Source: Enterobacter wuhouensis
Lineage (GTDB): Bacteria > Pseudomonadota > Gammaproteobacteria > Enterobacterales > Enterobacteriaceae
Direction: 5' to 3'
DNA length: 64,000 nt
NCBI RefSeq assembly: GCF_004331265.1
Contig: NZ_SJOO01000002.1
Span: forward strand, 124,001 to 188,000
The notes below the pieces were generated by a model. The model was given only the letters and a program-made list of their open reading frames with translations, was not told the DNA's origin and searched no databases. The translations under genes and the position numbers were made by a program. Below, in pieces: positions 11,077 through 19,504 of the stretch. The stretch's first letter is position 1, and each line of letters begins with the position of its first letter.

Positions 11077-11976
11077 ATGATCTTCAACATTCAGCGTTAC
11101 TCTACCCACGATGGCCCCGGTATTCGAACCGTGGTGTTCCTGAAGGGCTGCTCGCTGGGCTGTCGCTGGTGCCAGAACCCGGAAAGCCGCTCCCGCAGCC
11201 GGGACGTGCTGTTTGATGCGCGCCTGTGCCTGGACGGCTGCGATCTGTGCCAGCAGGCGGCGCCGGGCTGTATCGAACGCGCGCTGAACGGGCTGGTCAT
11301 TCACCGTGAGAAGCTTGATGACGCCACGCTCAACGCCCTCACCGACTGCTGCCCGACGCAGGCGCTCACCGTCTGCGGTGAAGATAAGCAGGTAGAAGAT
11401 ATTATGGCGACCGTGCTGCGCGATAAACCCTTCTACGACCGCAGCGGCGGCGGGATCACCCTCTCCGGCGGCGAGCCGTTTATGAACCCTGAACTGGCGC
11501 ACGCCCTGTTTAAAACCAGCCACGAACAGGGGATCCACACCGCCGTCGAAACCTGTCTTCACGTGCCGTGGCACTATATCGAGCCGTCATTACCCTACGT
11601 CGATCTGTTCCTCGCCGACCTGAAGCACGTCGATAGCGAGGTGTTTAAACAGTGGACGGACGGTTCGGCTAAGCGGATCCTGGATAACCTGAAACGCCTT
11701 GCCGCGGCCGGGAAAAAAATCACCATCCGCGTGCCGCTGATCCAGGGCTTTAACGCCGATGAAGCGTCCATAACCGCCGTTACCAACTTCGCCGCCGATG
11801 AACTCGGCGTCGAGGATATTCATTTTCTGCCGTATCACACGCTGGGCATGAACAAATACACCCTGCTCGGCCAACCCTACTCTGCCCCTGACAAACCGCT
11901 GGATAACCCTGCCCTGCTGGACTTCGCGCAGCAGTACGCCTGCCAGAAAGGGTTAACCGCGACCTTACGAGGATAA
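11077..11976 (+). CDS. pflE: Glycyl-radical enzyme activating enzyme PflE (YbiY)
   Basis: 299 aa from the ATG at 11077, which has GAGGG at a good distance; an ATG at 11056 would add seven residues and has no clear ribosome site. It is a radical-SAM activase with C-SLG-C-RW-C at residues 25, 29 and 32. A ferredoxin-like cysteine insert follows (CLDGCDLC, then [11 protein letters not shown]). SGGEP and the glycyl-radical-activase fold come after that. It generates the glycyl radical on its partner PflF, encoded four bases downstream. It is not expected to be the main pyruvate formate-lyase activase despite the name. Confidence 0.92.
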   Translation: MIFNIQRYSTHDGPGIRTVVFLKGCSLGCRWCQNPESRSRSRDVLFDARLCLDGCDLCQQAAPGCIERALNGLVIHREKLDDATLNALTDCCPTQALTVCGEDKQVEDIMATVLRDKPFYDRSGGGITLSGGEPFMNPELAHALFKTSHEQGIHTAVETCLHVPWHYIEPSLPYVDLFLADLKHVDSEVFKQWTDGSAKRILDNLKRLAAAGKKITIRVPLIQGFNADEASITAVTNFAADELGVEDIHFLPYHTLGMNKYTLLGQPYSAPDKPLDNPALLDFAQQYACQKGLTATLRG

Positions 11977-11980
11977 ACCT

Positions 11981-14413
11981 ATGACAACCCTGAATCTCAG
12001 CACCCTCAGCGAGCGCATTAAGGCGCACAAAATGGCCCTGGTGCACATCGTTAAGCCGCCGGTCTGTACCGAGCGCGCGCAGCATTACACCGAAATGTAC
12101 CAGCAGCACATGGACAAGCCGATCCCGGTACGTCGCGCCCTGGCCCTGGCGCATCACCTGGCTGAACGCACCATCTGGATCAAACACGACGAGCTAATCA
12201 TCGGTAACCAGGCAAGCGAAGTGCGCGCCGCGCCGATTTTCCCGGAATACACCGTCTCCTGGATTGAGAAAGAGATCGACGATCTGGCGGACCGCCCGGG
12301 CGCGGGCTTTGCGGTGAGCGAAGAGAACAAGCGCGTGCTGCACGAGATCTGCCCGTGGTGGCGCGGCCAGACGGTGCAGGACCGCTGCTACGGCATGTTT
12401 ACCGACGAGCAGAAAGGACTGCTGGAAACCGGCATTATCAAAGCCGAAGGCAACATGACCTCCGGCGACGCGCACCTGGCGGTGAACTTCCCGCTGGTGC
12501 TGGAGAAAGGCCTCGACGGCCTGCGCGCCAAAGTGGCCGAGCGCCGCTCGCGCATCAACCTGACGGTGCTGGAAGACCTGCACGGCGACCAGTTCCTGAA
12601 GGCGATCGATATCGTGCTCGAAGCGGTGACTCTGCACATCAAACGCTTTGCCGATCTGGCGCGCGAGATGGCCGCGACCGAAACCCGCGCAAGCCGCCGC
12701 GACGAGCTGCTGGCGATGGCGGAAAACTGCGACATCATTGCCCACGAACCGCCAAAAACCTTCTGGCAGGCGCTGCAGCTGTGCTACTTCATCCAGCTGA
12801 TCCTGCAGATTGAGTCCAACGGCCACTCCGTCTCGTTCGCGCGCATGGACCAGTATCTCTATCCGTACTACCGCCGCGACGTGGAGCTGAACCAGAGCCT
12901 GGATCGCGAGCACGCCATTGAGCTGCTGCACAGCTGCTGGCTGAAGCTGCTGGAAGTGAACAAGATCCGCTCCGGCTCTCACTCCAAGGCTTCCGCCGGT
13001 AGCCCGCTGTACCAGAACGTCACCATCGGCGGCCAGAAGCTGGTCAATGGTGAGCCGATGGACGCGGTGAACCCGCTCTCCTACGCGATTCTGGAATCCT
13101 GCGGTCGCCTGCGCTCCACCCAGCCGAACCTGAGCGTGCGCTACCACGCGGGCATGAGCAACGACTTCCTCGACGCCTGCGTGCAGGTGATCCGCTGCGG
13201 CTTCGGCATGCCCGCGTTCAACAACGATGAAATCGTCATTCCGGAATTCATCAAGCTCGGCGTTGAACGCGACGACGCCTACGACTACGCGGCCATCGGC
13301 TGCATCGAAACCGCAGTCGGCGGCAAGTGGGGCTACCGCTGCACCGGCATGAGCTTTATCAACTTCGCCCGCGTGATGCTGGCGGCGATGGAGGGCGGGC
13401 GCGACGCCACCAGCGGCAAGGTGTTCCTGCCGCAGGAGAAAGCGCTCTCTGCCGGTAACTTCGACAACTTCGATGAAGTGATGGCGGCGTGGGACAGCCA
13501 GATCCGCTACTACACCCGCAAATCCATCGAGATTGAGTACGTGGTGGATACCATGCTGGAAGAGAACGTCCACGATATTCTCTGCTCGGCGCTGGTGGAC
13601 GACTGCATCGAGCGCGCGAAAAGCATCAAGCAGGGCGGCGCGAAGTATGACTGGGTCTCCGGCCTGCAGGTGGGTATCGCCAACCTAGGCAACAGCCTGG
13701 CGGCGGTGAAAAAGCTGGTGTTCGAACAGGGCACTATCGGTCAGCAGCAGCTGGCGGCCGCGCTGGCGGATGACTTCGACGGGCTGACCCACGAGCAGCT
13801 GCGCCAGCGCCTGATCAACGGCGCGCCGAAGTACGGCAACGATGACGACAGCGTGGACATGCTGCTGACGCGCGCCTATCAGACCTACATCGAAGAGCTG
13901 AAGCAGTACCACAACCCGCGCCATGGCCGCGGCCCGATTGGCGGTAACTACTACGCAGGCACCTCCTCGATATCCGCGAACGTGCCGTTTGGCGCGGCGA
14001 CAATGGCCACTCCGGACGGACGTAAGGCACACACCCCGCTGGCGGAAGGGGCAAGCCCGGCCTCCGGTACGGATCATCTCGGCCCGACGGCGGTAATCGG
14101 CTCGGTGGGCAAACTGCCGACCGAAGCCATTCTCGGCGGCGTGCTGCTGAACCAGAAGCTGAACCCGTCAACGCTGGAAAACGACAGCGATCGCCAGAAG
14201 CTGATGGTGCTGCTGCGCACCTTCTTCGAGGTGCATAAGGGCTGGCACATTCAGTACAACATCGTCTCGCGCGAAACGCTGCTGGAAGCGAAGAAGCATC
14301 CTGACCAGTATCGTGACCTGGTGGTGCGCGTGGCGGGCTACTCGGCGTTCTTCACCGCCCTGTCGCCGGATGCGCAGGACGATATTATTGCGCGTACTGA
14401 GCATACGCTGTAA
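11981..14413 (+). CDS. pflF: Glycyl-radical enzyme PflF (YbiW), dehydratase/lyase type
   Basis: 810 aa, full length. The C-terminal glycyl-radical motif is RVAGYSAFF with Gly786 as radical site, and the active-site loop is AAIGCIETAVGGK with Cys441 and Glu443. The Cys-x-Glu pattern is that of the diol-dehydratase/hydroxyproline-dehydratase branch; true pyruvate formate-lyase has paired cysteines. I recall, but cannot check here, a report that E. coli YbiW opens the ring of 1,5-anhydroglucitol-6-phosphate to a 1-deoxyfructose-6-phosphate that FSA can cleave. The adjacent fsa gene fits that. It is oxygen-sensitive by chemistry, so anaerobic use is expected. Confidence 0.92.
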   Translation: MTTLNLSTLSERIKAHKMALVHIVKPPVCTERAQHYTEMYQQHMDKPIPVRRALALAHHLAERTIWIKHDELIIGNQASEVRAAPIFPEYTVSWIEKEIDDLADRPGAGFAVSEENKRVLHEICPWWRGQTVQDRCYGMFTDEQKGLLETGIIKAEGNMTSGDAHLAVNFPLVLEKGLDGLRAKVAERRSRINLTVLEDLHGDQFLKAIDIVLEAVTLHIKRFADLAREMAATETRASRRDELLAMAENCDIIAHEPPKTFWQALQLCYFIQLILQIESNGHSVSFARMDQYLYPYYRRDVELNQSLDREHAIELLHSCWLKLLEVNKIRSGSHSKASAGSPLYQNVTIGGQKLVNGEPMDAVNPLSYAILESCGRLRSTQPNLSVRYHAGMSNDFLDACVQVIRCGFGMPAFNNDEIVIPEFIKLGVERDDAYDYAAIGCIETAVGGKWGYRCTGMSFINFARVMLAAMEGGRDATSGKVFLPQEKALSAGNFDNFDEVMAAWDSQIRYYTRKSIEIEYVVDTMLEENVHDILCSALVDDCIERAKSIKQGGAKYDWVSGLQVGIANLGNSLAAVKKLVFEQGTIGQQQLAAALADDFDGLTHEQLRQRLINGAPKYGNDDDSVDMLLTRAYQTYIEELKQYHNPRHGRGPIGGNYYAGTSSISANVPFGAATMATPDGRKAHTPLAEGASPASGTDHLGPTAVIGSVGKLPTEAILGGVLLNQKLNPSTLENDSDRQKLMVLLRTFFEVHKGWHIQYNIVSRETLLEAKKHPDQYRDLVVRVAGYSAFFTALSPDAQDDIIARTEHTL

Positions 14414-14445
14414 CGGTTTATCCCTTAAGGGGAAATGCGCACGCT

Positions 14446-14526
14446 GATGCCCTCACCCCGGCCCTCTCCCACGGGGAGAGGGAGAAAACACTAAAAACGG
14501 CAACCCAGGTTGCCGTTTTGCTTTTA
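14446..14526 (+). repeat. Composite repeat: CCCTCTCCC element plus AACGGCAACC hairpin
   Basis: About 81 bp joining the GATGCCCTCACCCC/CCCTCTCCC palindrome to AACACTAAAAACGGCAACC, then GGTTGCCGTTTTGCTTTTA. The second hairpin with its T-rich tail can act as the terminator of pflEF. A near-identical copy lies at 38471-38552 behind opgE. Confidence 0.8.
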
Positions 14527-14540
14527 CTTTCGAATGAAAT
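14526..14540. promoter_or_regulatory. Operator candidate upstream of ybiV
   Basis: ACTTTCGAATGAAAT repeats 14 bases of the fsa/pflE and ybiU elements. The second arm is one base shorter (GAAAT in place of GAAAG). It sits 66 bp upstream of the ybiV ATG. Confidence 0.5.
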
Positions 14541-14606
14541 TAAATTTGTGCTCCCCGTCACCTTGTTATTAGAATGTTTCAAAACGCAGTGACCCAGGAG
14601 CACAGT

Positions 14607-15422
14607 ATGACCGTTAAAGTTATCGTCACCGATATGGACGGAACTTTCCTTGATGATGCCAAGCAGTACGATCGTGACCGCTTCCAGGCACAGTTTGAAC
14701 AGCTTAAAGCCCGCGACATTGAATTTGTTGTCGCCAGCGGCAACCAGTATTACCAGCTCATCTCCTTCTTTCCGGAGCTGAAAGAGCAGATCTCCTTCGT
14801 GGCGGAAAACGGCGCGCTGGTGTTCGAGCGCGGGGAACAGATTTTCCACGGCGAGCTAACGCGCCATAAGTCACAAATCGTCATTGGCGAACTGCTGAAA
14901 GACAAAGGTCTAAACTTTGTGGCCTGCGGGCTGGAGAGCGCCTACGTCAGCGACCAGGCCCCTGAAGAATTCGTGGCGCTGATGTCAAAGCACTACCACC
15001 GCTTAAAGCGCATCAGCGATTACCGCGACATTGACGACGTGCTGTTTAAGTTCTCCCTGAACCTGCCGGACAGCGATATCCCTAAGCTGGTGGATAAACT
15101 TCACGTCTCCCTGGACGGCATCATGAAGCCGGTCACCAGCGGCTTTGGCTTTGTCGATCTGATTATCCCCGGCCTGCATAAGGCCAACGGCATTAGCCGC
15201 CTGCTGAAACGCTGGAAAATTTCCCCGCAAGAATGCGTGGCCATTGGCGACAGCGGCAACGATGCCGAGATGCTGAAGCTGGTGAAATACTCCTTTGCGA
15301 TGGGCAACGCGGCGGAAAGCATCAAAGACATCAGCCGCTACAGCACCGACGACAACAACCATCAGGGCGCGCTGAACGTCATTCAGGCCGTGCTCGAGAA
15401 CCATTCCCCGTTCGACGCCTGA
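14607..15422 (+). CDS. ybiV: HAD-family sugar phosphatase YbiV
   Basis: 271 aa from the ATG at 14607 (CAGGAG six bases upstream); eleven upstream in-frame residues were rejected because the family starts M-V-K-V-I-V-T-D. It is a Cof-type haloacid dehalogenase phosphatase with the nucleophile motif DMDGTF near residues 9-14, ASGN as motif II, and [10 protein letters not shown] as the Mg-binding motif. E. coli YbiV hydrolyses sugar phosphates such as erythrose-4-phosphate and fructose-1-phosphate. The shared operator-like element links it to pflEF/fsa. Confidence 0.93.
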   Translation: MTVKVIVTDMDGTFLDDAKQYDRDRFQAQFEQLKARDIEFVVASGNQYYQLISFFPELKEQISFVAENGALVFERGEQIFHGELTRHKSQIVIGELLKDKGLNFVACGLESAYVSDQAPEEFVALMSKHYHRLKRISDYRDIDDVLFKFSLNLPDSDIPKLVDKLHVSLDGIMKPVTSGFGFVDLIIPGLHKANGISRLLKRWKISPQECVAIGDSGNDAEMLKLVKYSFAMGNAAESIKDISRYSTDDNNHQGALNVIQAVLENHSPFDA

Positions 15423-15432
15423 TCCTCTCCTC

Positions 15433-15466
15433 GCCGGAGCCTCGCTCCGGCCTCTCACTCTTTTTC
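15433..15466 (+). terminator. Intrinsic terminator of ybiV
   Basis: Perfect 7-bp stem GCCGGAG-cctcg-CTCCGGC (15433-15451) followed by a T-rich stretch ending TTTTT, just after the ybiV stop. Confidence 0.7.
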
Positions 15467-15543
15467 CGTCCTGTGGCTTGCGTCAAGTTTTTAAACTTGC
15501 ATTAACTTATTTTTAACTTAAAGTATCACTTGTAGACACTTTT

Positions 15544-15559
15544 ACTTTCGAATGAAAGA
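15544..15559. promoter_or_regulatory. Operator candidate upstream of ybiU
   Basis: ACTTTCGAATGAAAGA, the third copy of the inverted repeat seen at 11026 and 14526. It ends 12 bp before the ybiU ATG, a position typical of a repressor site between promoter and ribosome-binding site. Confidence 0.55.
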
Positions 15560-15571
15560 TGCGAGGCGGTT

Positions 15572-16828
15572 ATGACCTTTACCAGTGAAACTTTGCCAGC
15601 GGATCCCAAAGCGGCAATCCGTCAGTTAAAACGTGAGCTGCGCGCGCAGATCGGCGACGTGCAGGCGGTGTTTGATAAGCTCAGCGACAAAATTGCCACC
15701 CGCGTGGCGGAGATCAACGCCCTTAAGAACAAAGGCGAATCCGTCTGGCCGGAGATCCCGTTTGCGGATGTGAAAAACGGCGCCATCACCGACGCTCAGC
15801 GCGAGGCGGTCAAGCGCCGCGGCTGCGCGGTGATTAAAGGTCATTTCCCGCGCGAGCAGGCGCTGGCGTGGGATCGGTCGATGCTCGACTACCTCGATCT
15901 GAACAAATTTGACGACGTGTACAAAGGGCCAGGCGATAACTTCTTCGGCACCTTAACGGCATCCCGCCCGGAGATTTACCCGATCTACTGGTCGCAGGCG
16001 CAGATGCAGGCGCGCCAGAGCGAAGAGATGGCGCAGGTGCAGTCGTTCCTGAACCGTTTATGGACGTTCGAGAGCAACGGCAAGCAGTGGTTCGACCCGG
16101 ACGTGAGCGTGATTTACCCGGACCGTATCCGCCGCCGTGCGCCGGGAACCACCTCGAAAGGGCTGGGCGCGCATACCGACTCCGGCGCGCTAGAGCGCTG
16201 GCTGCTTCCGGCCTATCAGCAGGTCTTTGCCCGCGTGTTTGACGGCAACGTCGATAAGTACGATCCGTGGAACGCCGCGCACCGCACCGAAGTGGAAGAG
16301 TACACCGTCGACAACACCACCAAATGCTCGGTGTTCCGCACCTTCCAGGGCTGGACGGCGCTGTCGGACATGATCCCCGGACAGGGGCTGCTGCACGTGG
16401 TGCCGATCCCGGAAGCGATGGCCTATATTCTTCTGCGCCCGCTGCTGGACGACGTGCCGGAAGACGAGCTGTGCGGCGTGGCGCCGGGGCGCGTGCTGCC
16501 GGTTTCCGAGAAGTGGCACCCGCTGCTCATCGAGGCGCTGACCAGCATTCCGGCACTCGAGGCGGGCGATTCCGTGTGGTGGCACTGCGATGTGATCCAC
16601 TCCGTCGCGCCGGTGGAAAATCAGCAGGGCTGGGGCAACGTGATGTATATCCCTGCCGCGCCGATGTGCGAGAAAAACCTCGCCTACGCGAAAAAGGTCA
16701 AGGAGGCGCTGGAAACCGGCGCGTCGCCGGGAGACTTCCCGCGTGAAGACTACGAAAAAACCTGGCAGGACCGCTTTACCGTGAACGATCTCAACATCCA
16801 CGGCAAGCGCGCGCTGGGCATGGCTTAA
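15572..16828 (+). CDS. ybiU: DUF1479 family protein YbiU (2OG-Fe(II) oxygenase-like)
   Basis: 418 aa, about the size of E. coli YbiU. Start ATG has GCGAGGCGG upstream. The family is DUF1479, a jelly-roll fold related to 2-oxoglutarate/Fe(II) oxygenases. A plausible metal pair is the HxD in GLGAHTDSGALERW, with a later histidine in SVWWHCDVIHSV. The substrate is unknown. It is expressed from its own promoter downstream of ybiV and carries the shared inverted repeat. Its stop and the convergent stop of the LacI-type gene share the bases TTAA. Confidence 0.88.
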   Translation: MTFTSETLPADPKAAIRQLKRELRAQIGDVQAVFDKLSDKIATRVAEINALKNKGESVWPEIPFADVKNGAITDAQREAVKRRGCAVIKGHFPREQALAWDRSMLDYLDLNKFDDVYKGPGDNFFGTLTASRPEIYPIYWSQAQMQARQSEEMAQVQSFLNRLWTFESNGKQWFDPDVSVIYPDRIRRRAPGTTSKGLGAHTDSGALERWLLPAYQQVFARVFDGNVDKYDPWNAAHRTEVEEYTVDNTTKCSVFRTFQGWTALSDMIPGQGLLHVVPIPEAMAYILLRPLLDDVPEDELCGVAPGRVLPVSEKWHPLLIEALTSIPALEAGDSVWWHCDVIHSVAPVENQQGWGNVMYIPAAPMCEKNLAYAKKVKEALETGASPGDFPREDYEKTWQDRFTVNDLNIHGKRALGMA

Positions 16829-17916
16829 CTGTCGTACAGCCCTTCCCGCTCCACGGCGGTGCGTCGTTTTCCCTGACGTATCCGCCGTACCGATTCCCGT
16901 ACGGTCAGGGTTCCATTAAGCAACAGCGTGCCTACCGGCGCGTCCGGGCGCATCAGCCGCTGCTGGAGCATATAAACCGCTTCTGTTCCCAGCTCATCGC
17001 GCGGAACGTGCACGGCCGTTAATGGAACATCCTGAATCGCCGCCAGATTAAACCCGTCTATGCTCATCACCGACACGTCCTGCGGCACGCGCAGACCGTG
17101 GTTTTGTAATGCGCTAATAGTGCCCGCCGCCATAAAGTCGCCGCCGACCAGAAACGCCGTCGGCAGGTCTTTGCCCTTCTGCTGGTTAAGCCACTCGCTG
17201 ACCATCTGTTCCGTTTCACGCGCGCTGAAGCTGGGCACCACCAGCAGATCGCGTTTATCGTTGAACTTCAGGTTGTGGGACAGCCATGCATCGCGGATCC
17301 CCGACAGGCGCAGCTCCATGGTGTAGCGACGCAGGCACAGCACGTTCATCACCTCACGGTGTCCCATCTCGAACAGGTACTCCGCTGCCCGCTCGCCAAT
17401 GGCGCGATGATCCGGCGCGACGGCTGGCAGACGCATGTGGCGGTCACGGCAGTTAATCAACATGCAGGGTTTCCCCACGTCTACCGCCAGATCGTGAATA
17501 TGCGGATCGTCAATGCCGAGAAGTATGGCGGCCTGGGAATCCGGCTCGTTCATGCGCGCCAGAAACAGCTGCGCGTCGCTGTCGTTCTCCTCCAGCGCGC
17601 AGTAGCGCAGGCGAACCTCGTGCGATGCGAGACCTTTACTGATGCTTTGTATCACGCGGTAGTAAAAGATGTCGGACCGCTCGTCGAAGGCGCGCTGCGG
17701 CGCAAAAACCACCAGGCTATTCAACAGCAAACGCCCTGCCACCATGCCGTCCATCACGCCCAGCTCCCGCGCGCAGGCCAGCACCTTTGCGCGCGCTTTT
17801 TCACTGGTGTTGGCTTTCCCCGCCAGCACGCGGGAAACCGTGCTGATAGAGAGCTGGGTTCGGGCGGCAATTTCAGTGATTTTTAGCCTTTTGTCCATTT
17901 TGTGATCTGGCTCCAT
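16825..17916 (-). CDS. LacI/GalR-family transcriptional regulator
   Basis: About 363 aa. The N-terminal helix-turn-helix reads LKITEIAARTQLSISTVSRVLAG, the classical LacI headpiece, followed by KARAKVLACARELG. The periplasmic-binding-protein-like domain follows (VGGDFMAAGTISALQNHGLRVPQDVSVMSIDGF). A second ATG at 17898 (MDKRLK) is an equally possible start, since neither has a strong ribosome site. It is divergent from an MFS carrier and a GH31 glycosidase, so it probably represses that operon in response to a sugar. I know no E. coli orthologue at this position. Confidence 0.88.
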   Translation of the reverse strand: MEPDHKMDKRLKITEIAARTQLSISTVSRVLAGKANTSEKARAKVLACARELGVMDGMVAGRLLLNSLVVFAPQRAFDERSDIFYYRVIQSISKGLASHEVRLRYCALEENDSDAQLFLARMNEPDSQAAILLGIDDPHIHDLAVDVGKPCMLINCRDRHMRLPAVAPDHRAIGERAAEYLFEMGHREVMNVLCLRRYTMELRLSGIRDAWLSHNLKFNDKRDLLVVPSFSARETEQMVSEWLNQQKGKDLPTAFLVGGDFMAAGTISALQNHGLRVPQDVSVMSIDGFNLAAIQDVPLTAVHVPRDELGTEAVYMLQQRLMRPDAPVGTLLLNGTLTVRESVRRIRQGKRRTAVEREGLYDS

Positions 17917-17923
17917 TTGCGAA

Positions 17924-17939
17924 ATGAAAAAATTTTCAT
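17924..17939. promoter_or_regulatory. Palindrome upstream of the LacI-type gene
   Basis: ATGAAAA-AA-TTTTCAT, perfect 7-bp arms, eight bases before the regulator start codon. It could be an autoregulatory operator, but it lacks the central CG common in LacI-family sites and is AT-only in its core. Confidence 0.35.
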
Positions 17940-18060
17940 AGCCTGTTTTTCAGTTCATAACTGACGTTGCAGCCATCATGCCAAAGGATTGACGTTCTTT
18001 ATGAGAAAGTTTGCACAAAATTGACTATTTCCCTCCCACAATCTCCCTTAAGGTGAACTT

Positions 18061-18142
18061 GTCACACAGCTTCCATACTAGTTGTATAGCAACTTCAAGC
18101 TTTAAAACCGATAACAATCAAAGCCATAAAAACCTGTGTGAC
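18061..18142. promoter_or_regulatory. Widely spaced inverted repeat upstream of the MFS gene
   Basis: GTCACACAG at 18061-18069 and CTGTGTGAC at 18134-18142 are exact inverses 64 bp apart, in the leader of the MFS-GH31 operon. They contain TGTGA-type CRP half-sites. They could be paired regulator sites or the base of a long leader hairpin. Confidence 0.35.
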
Positions 18143-18185
18143 ACCTGAACCTCCGTCCCCTACCGTCCGTCTTGTGGAGAGTAAA

Positions 18186-19487
18186 ATGAGTCAGGACATC
18201 AATAACACCGTTGCGACAAGCAAAACCCGTCGCGTCATCAAGAACCTGCGCTGGTACGTGCTGGTGCTATTCTTACTTGGCGTCACCGTTAACTACATCA
18301 CCCGAAATTCGCTGGGTATTCTTGCCCCCGAGCTGAAAGAGAGCCTCGGGATCACCACCGAGCAGTACTCCTGGATCGTCGGCGCGTTCCAGATCGCCTA
18401 CACCATTTTCCAGCCCCTGTGCGGCTGGCTGATTGACGTTATCGGCCTGAAGATAGGCTTTATGGTCTGCGCCGGGCTCTGGGCGCTGATGTGTATTTTC
18501 CACGCGGGCGCCGGAAGCTGGCTGCACCTGGCGATTCTGCGCTTCTTTATGGGCGCGTCCGAAGCCGCCGCTACCCCGGCGAACGCCAAAACCATCGGAG
18601 AATGGTTCCCGAAATCAGAGCGCCCCGTTGCCGCAGGCTGGGCGGGCGTGGGCTTCTCCATCGGCGCGATGCTGGCCCCGCCTATCATCTACTTCGCTCA
18701 CGCCTCGTTCGGCTGGCAGGGCGCGTTTATGTTTACCGGCGTGCTGGCGCTGCTGTGGGTGATCCTGTGGTGGGCGTTCTACCACAACCCGGAGCAGCAC
18801 CCGAACCTGGGCAAGAACGAGCTGGCGTTTATCAAGCAGGATAACGAACCGCCTGCGGTGAAGCTGCCCTTCCTGACCGCGCTGAAAACCGTCTCTAAAA
18901 ACAAACGCTTCTACGGTATCGCCATCCCGGCCTTTATGGCTGAACCGGCCTGGGCGGTGCTGAGCTTCTGGGTGCCGCTGTACCTCGCCAAAGAGCACGG
19001 CATGGACCTGAAGCAGATTGCGATGTTTGCCTGGCTGCCGTTCCTCGCCGCCGACCTCGGCAGCGTGGCGAGCGGCTACCTGACGCGTCTGTATACCCGT
19101 CTGTTCGGCTGCTCCCGCGTTAACTCGGTCGTTGCAAGCTCCGTGACGGGCGCGTTCCTGATGATCGCGTTGGGCATCGTCGCCATTACCCGCGACCCGT
19201 ATATCACCATCGTGCTGATCTCCATCGGCGGCTTCGGGCACCAGATCATCTCCTGCATGCTGAGCGCCCTGGTCGTGGAGTCGTTCGACAAAGGCCAGAT
19301 GGCGACCGTCAACGGCATGCGCGGCTCGGCGGCGTGGATCGCCAGCTTCCTGTTCTCGCTGTTAATCGGCGTGACCGCCGACAAAATCGGCTTTAACCCG
19401 CTCTTTATTGCCATGGGCTTCTTTGACCTGATTGGCGCTGTCTTCCTGGTAGCATTTATTGCTGAACGTCGCGCCAAGCGCGCCTGA
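18186..19487 (+). CDS. MFS sugar/organic-anion transporter (ACS-like)
   Basis: 433 aa from the ATG at 18186, with GGAG six bases upstream; the frame is open 48 bases further but without a ribosome site. Twelve membrane segments are apparent, beginning WYVLVLFLLGVTVNYITRNSLGILAPEL. The loop-2 motif GWLIDVIGLKIGF and FFMGASEAAATPANAKTIGEWFP resemble the anion:cation symporter family (ExuT, GudP, DgoT). It probably imports the glycoside or its sugar product for the GH31 enzyme encoded 17 bp downstream. The substrate is not predictable from sequence. Confidence 0.85.
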   Translation: MSQDINNTVATSKTRRVIKNLRWYVLVLFLLGVTVNYITRNSLGILAPELKESLGITTEQYSWIVGAFQIAYTIFQPLCGWLIDVIGLKIGFMVCAGLWALMCIFHAGAGSWLHLAILRFFMGASEAAATPANAKTIGEWFPKSERPVAAGWAGVGFSIGAMLAPPIIYFAHASFGWQGAFMFTGVLALLWVILWWAFYHNPEQHPNLGKNELAFIKQDNEPPAVKLPFLTALKTVSKNKRFYGIAIPAFMAEPAWAVLSFWVPLYLAKEHGMDLKQIAMFAWLPFLAADLGSVASGYLTRLYTRLFGCSRVNSVVASSVTGAFLMIALGIVAITRDPYITIVLISIGGFGHQIISCMLSALVVESFDKGQMATVNGMRGSAAWIASFLFSLLIGVTADKIGFNPLFIAMGFFDLIGAVFLVAFIAERRAKRA

Positions 19488-19504
19488 TAGTGGATGTATT
19501 GCAT

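Noticed and set aside
12194..13573. 459-aa frame antisense to pflF
   Set aside because: It mirrors the conserved pflF codons, has no ribosome site and no recognisable motif.
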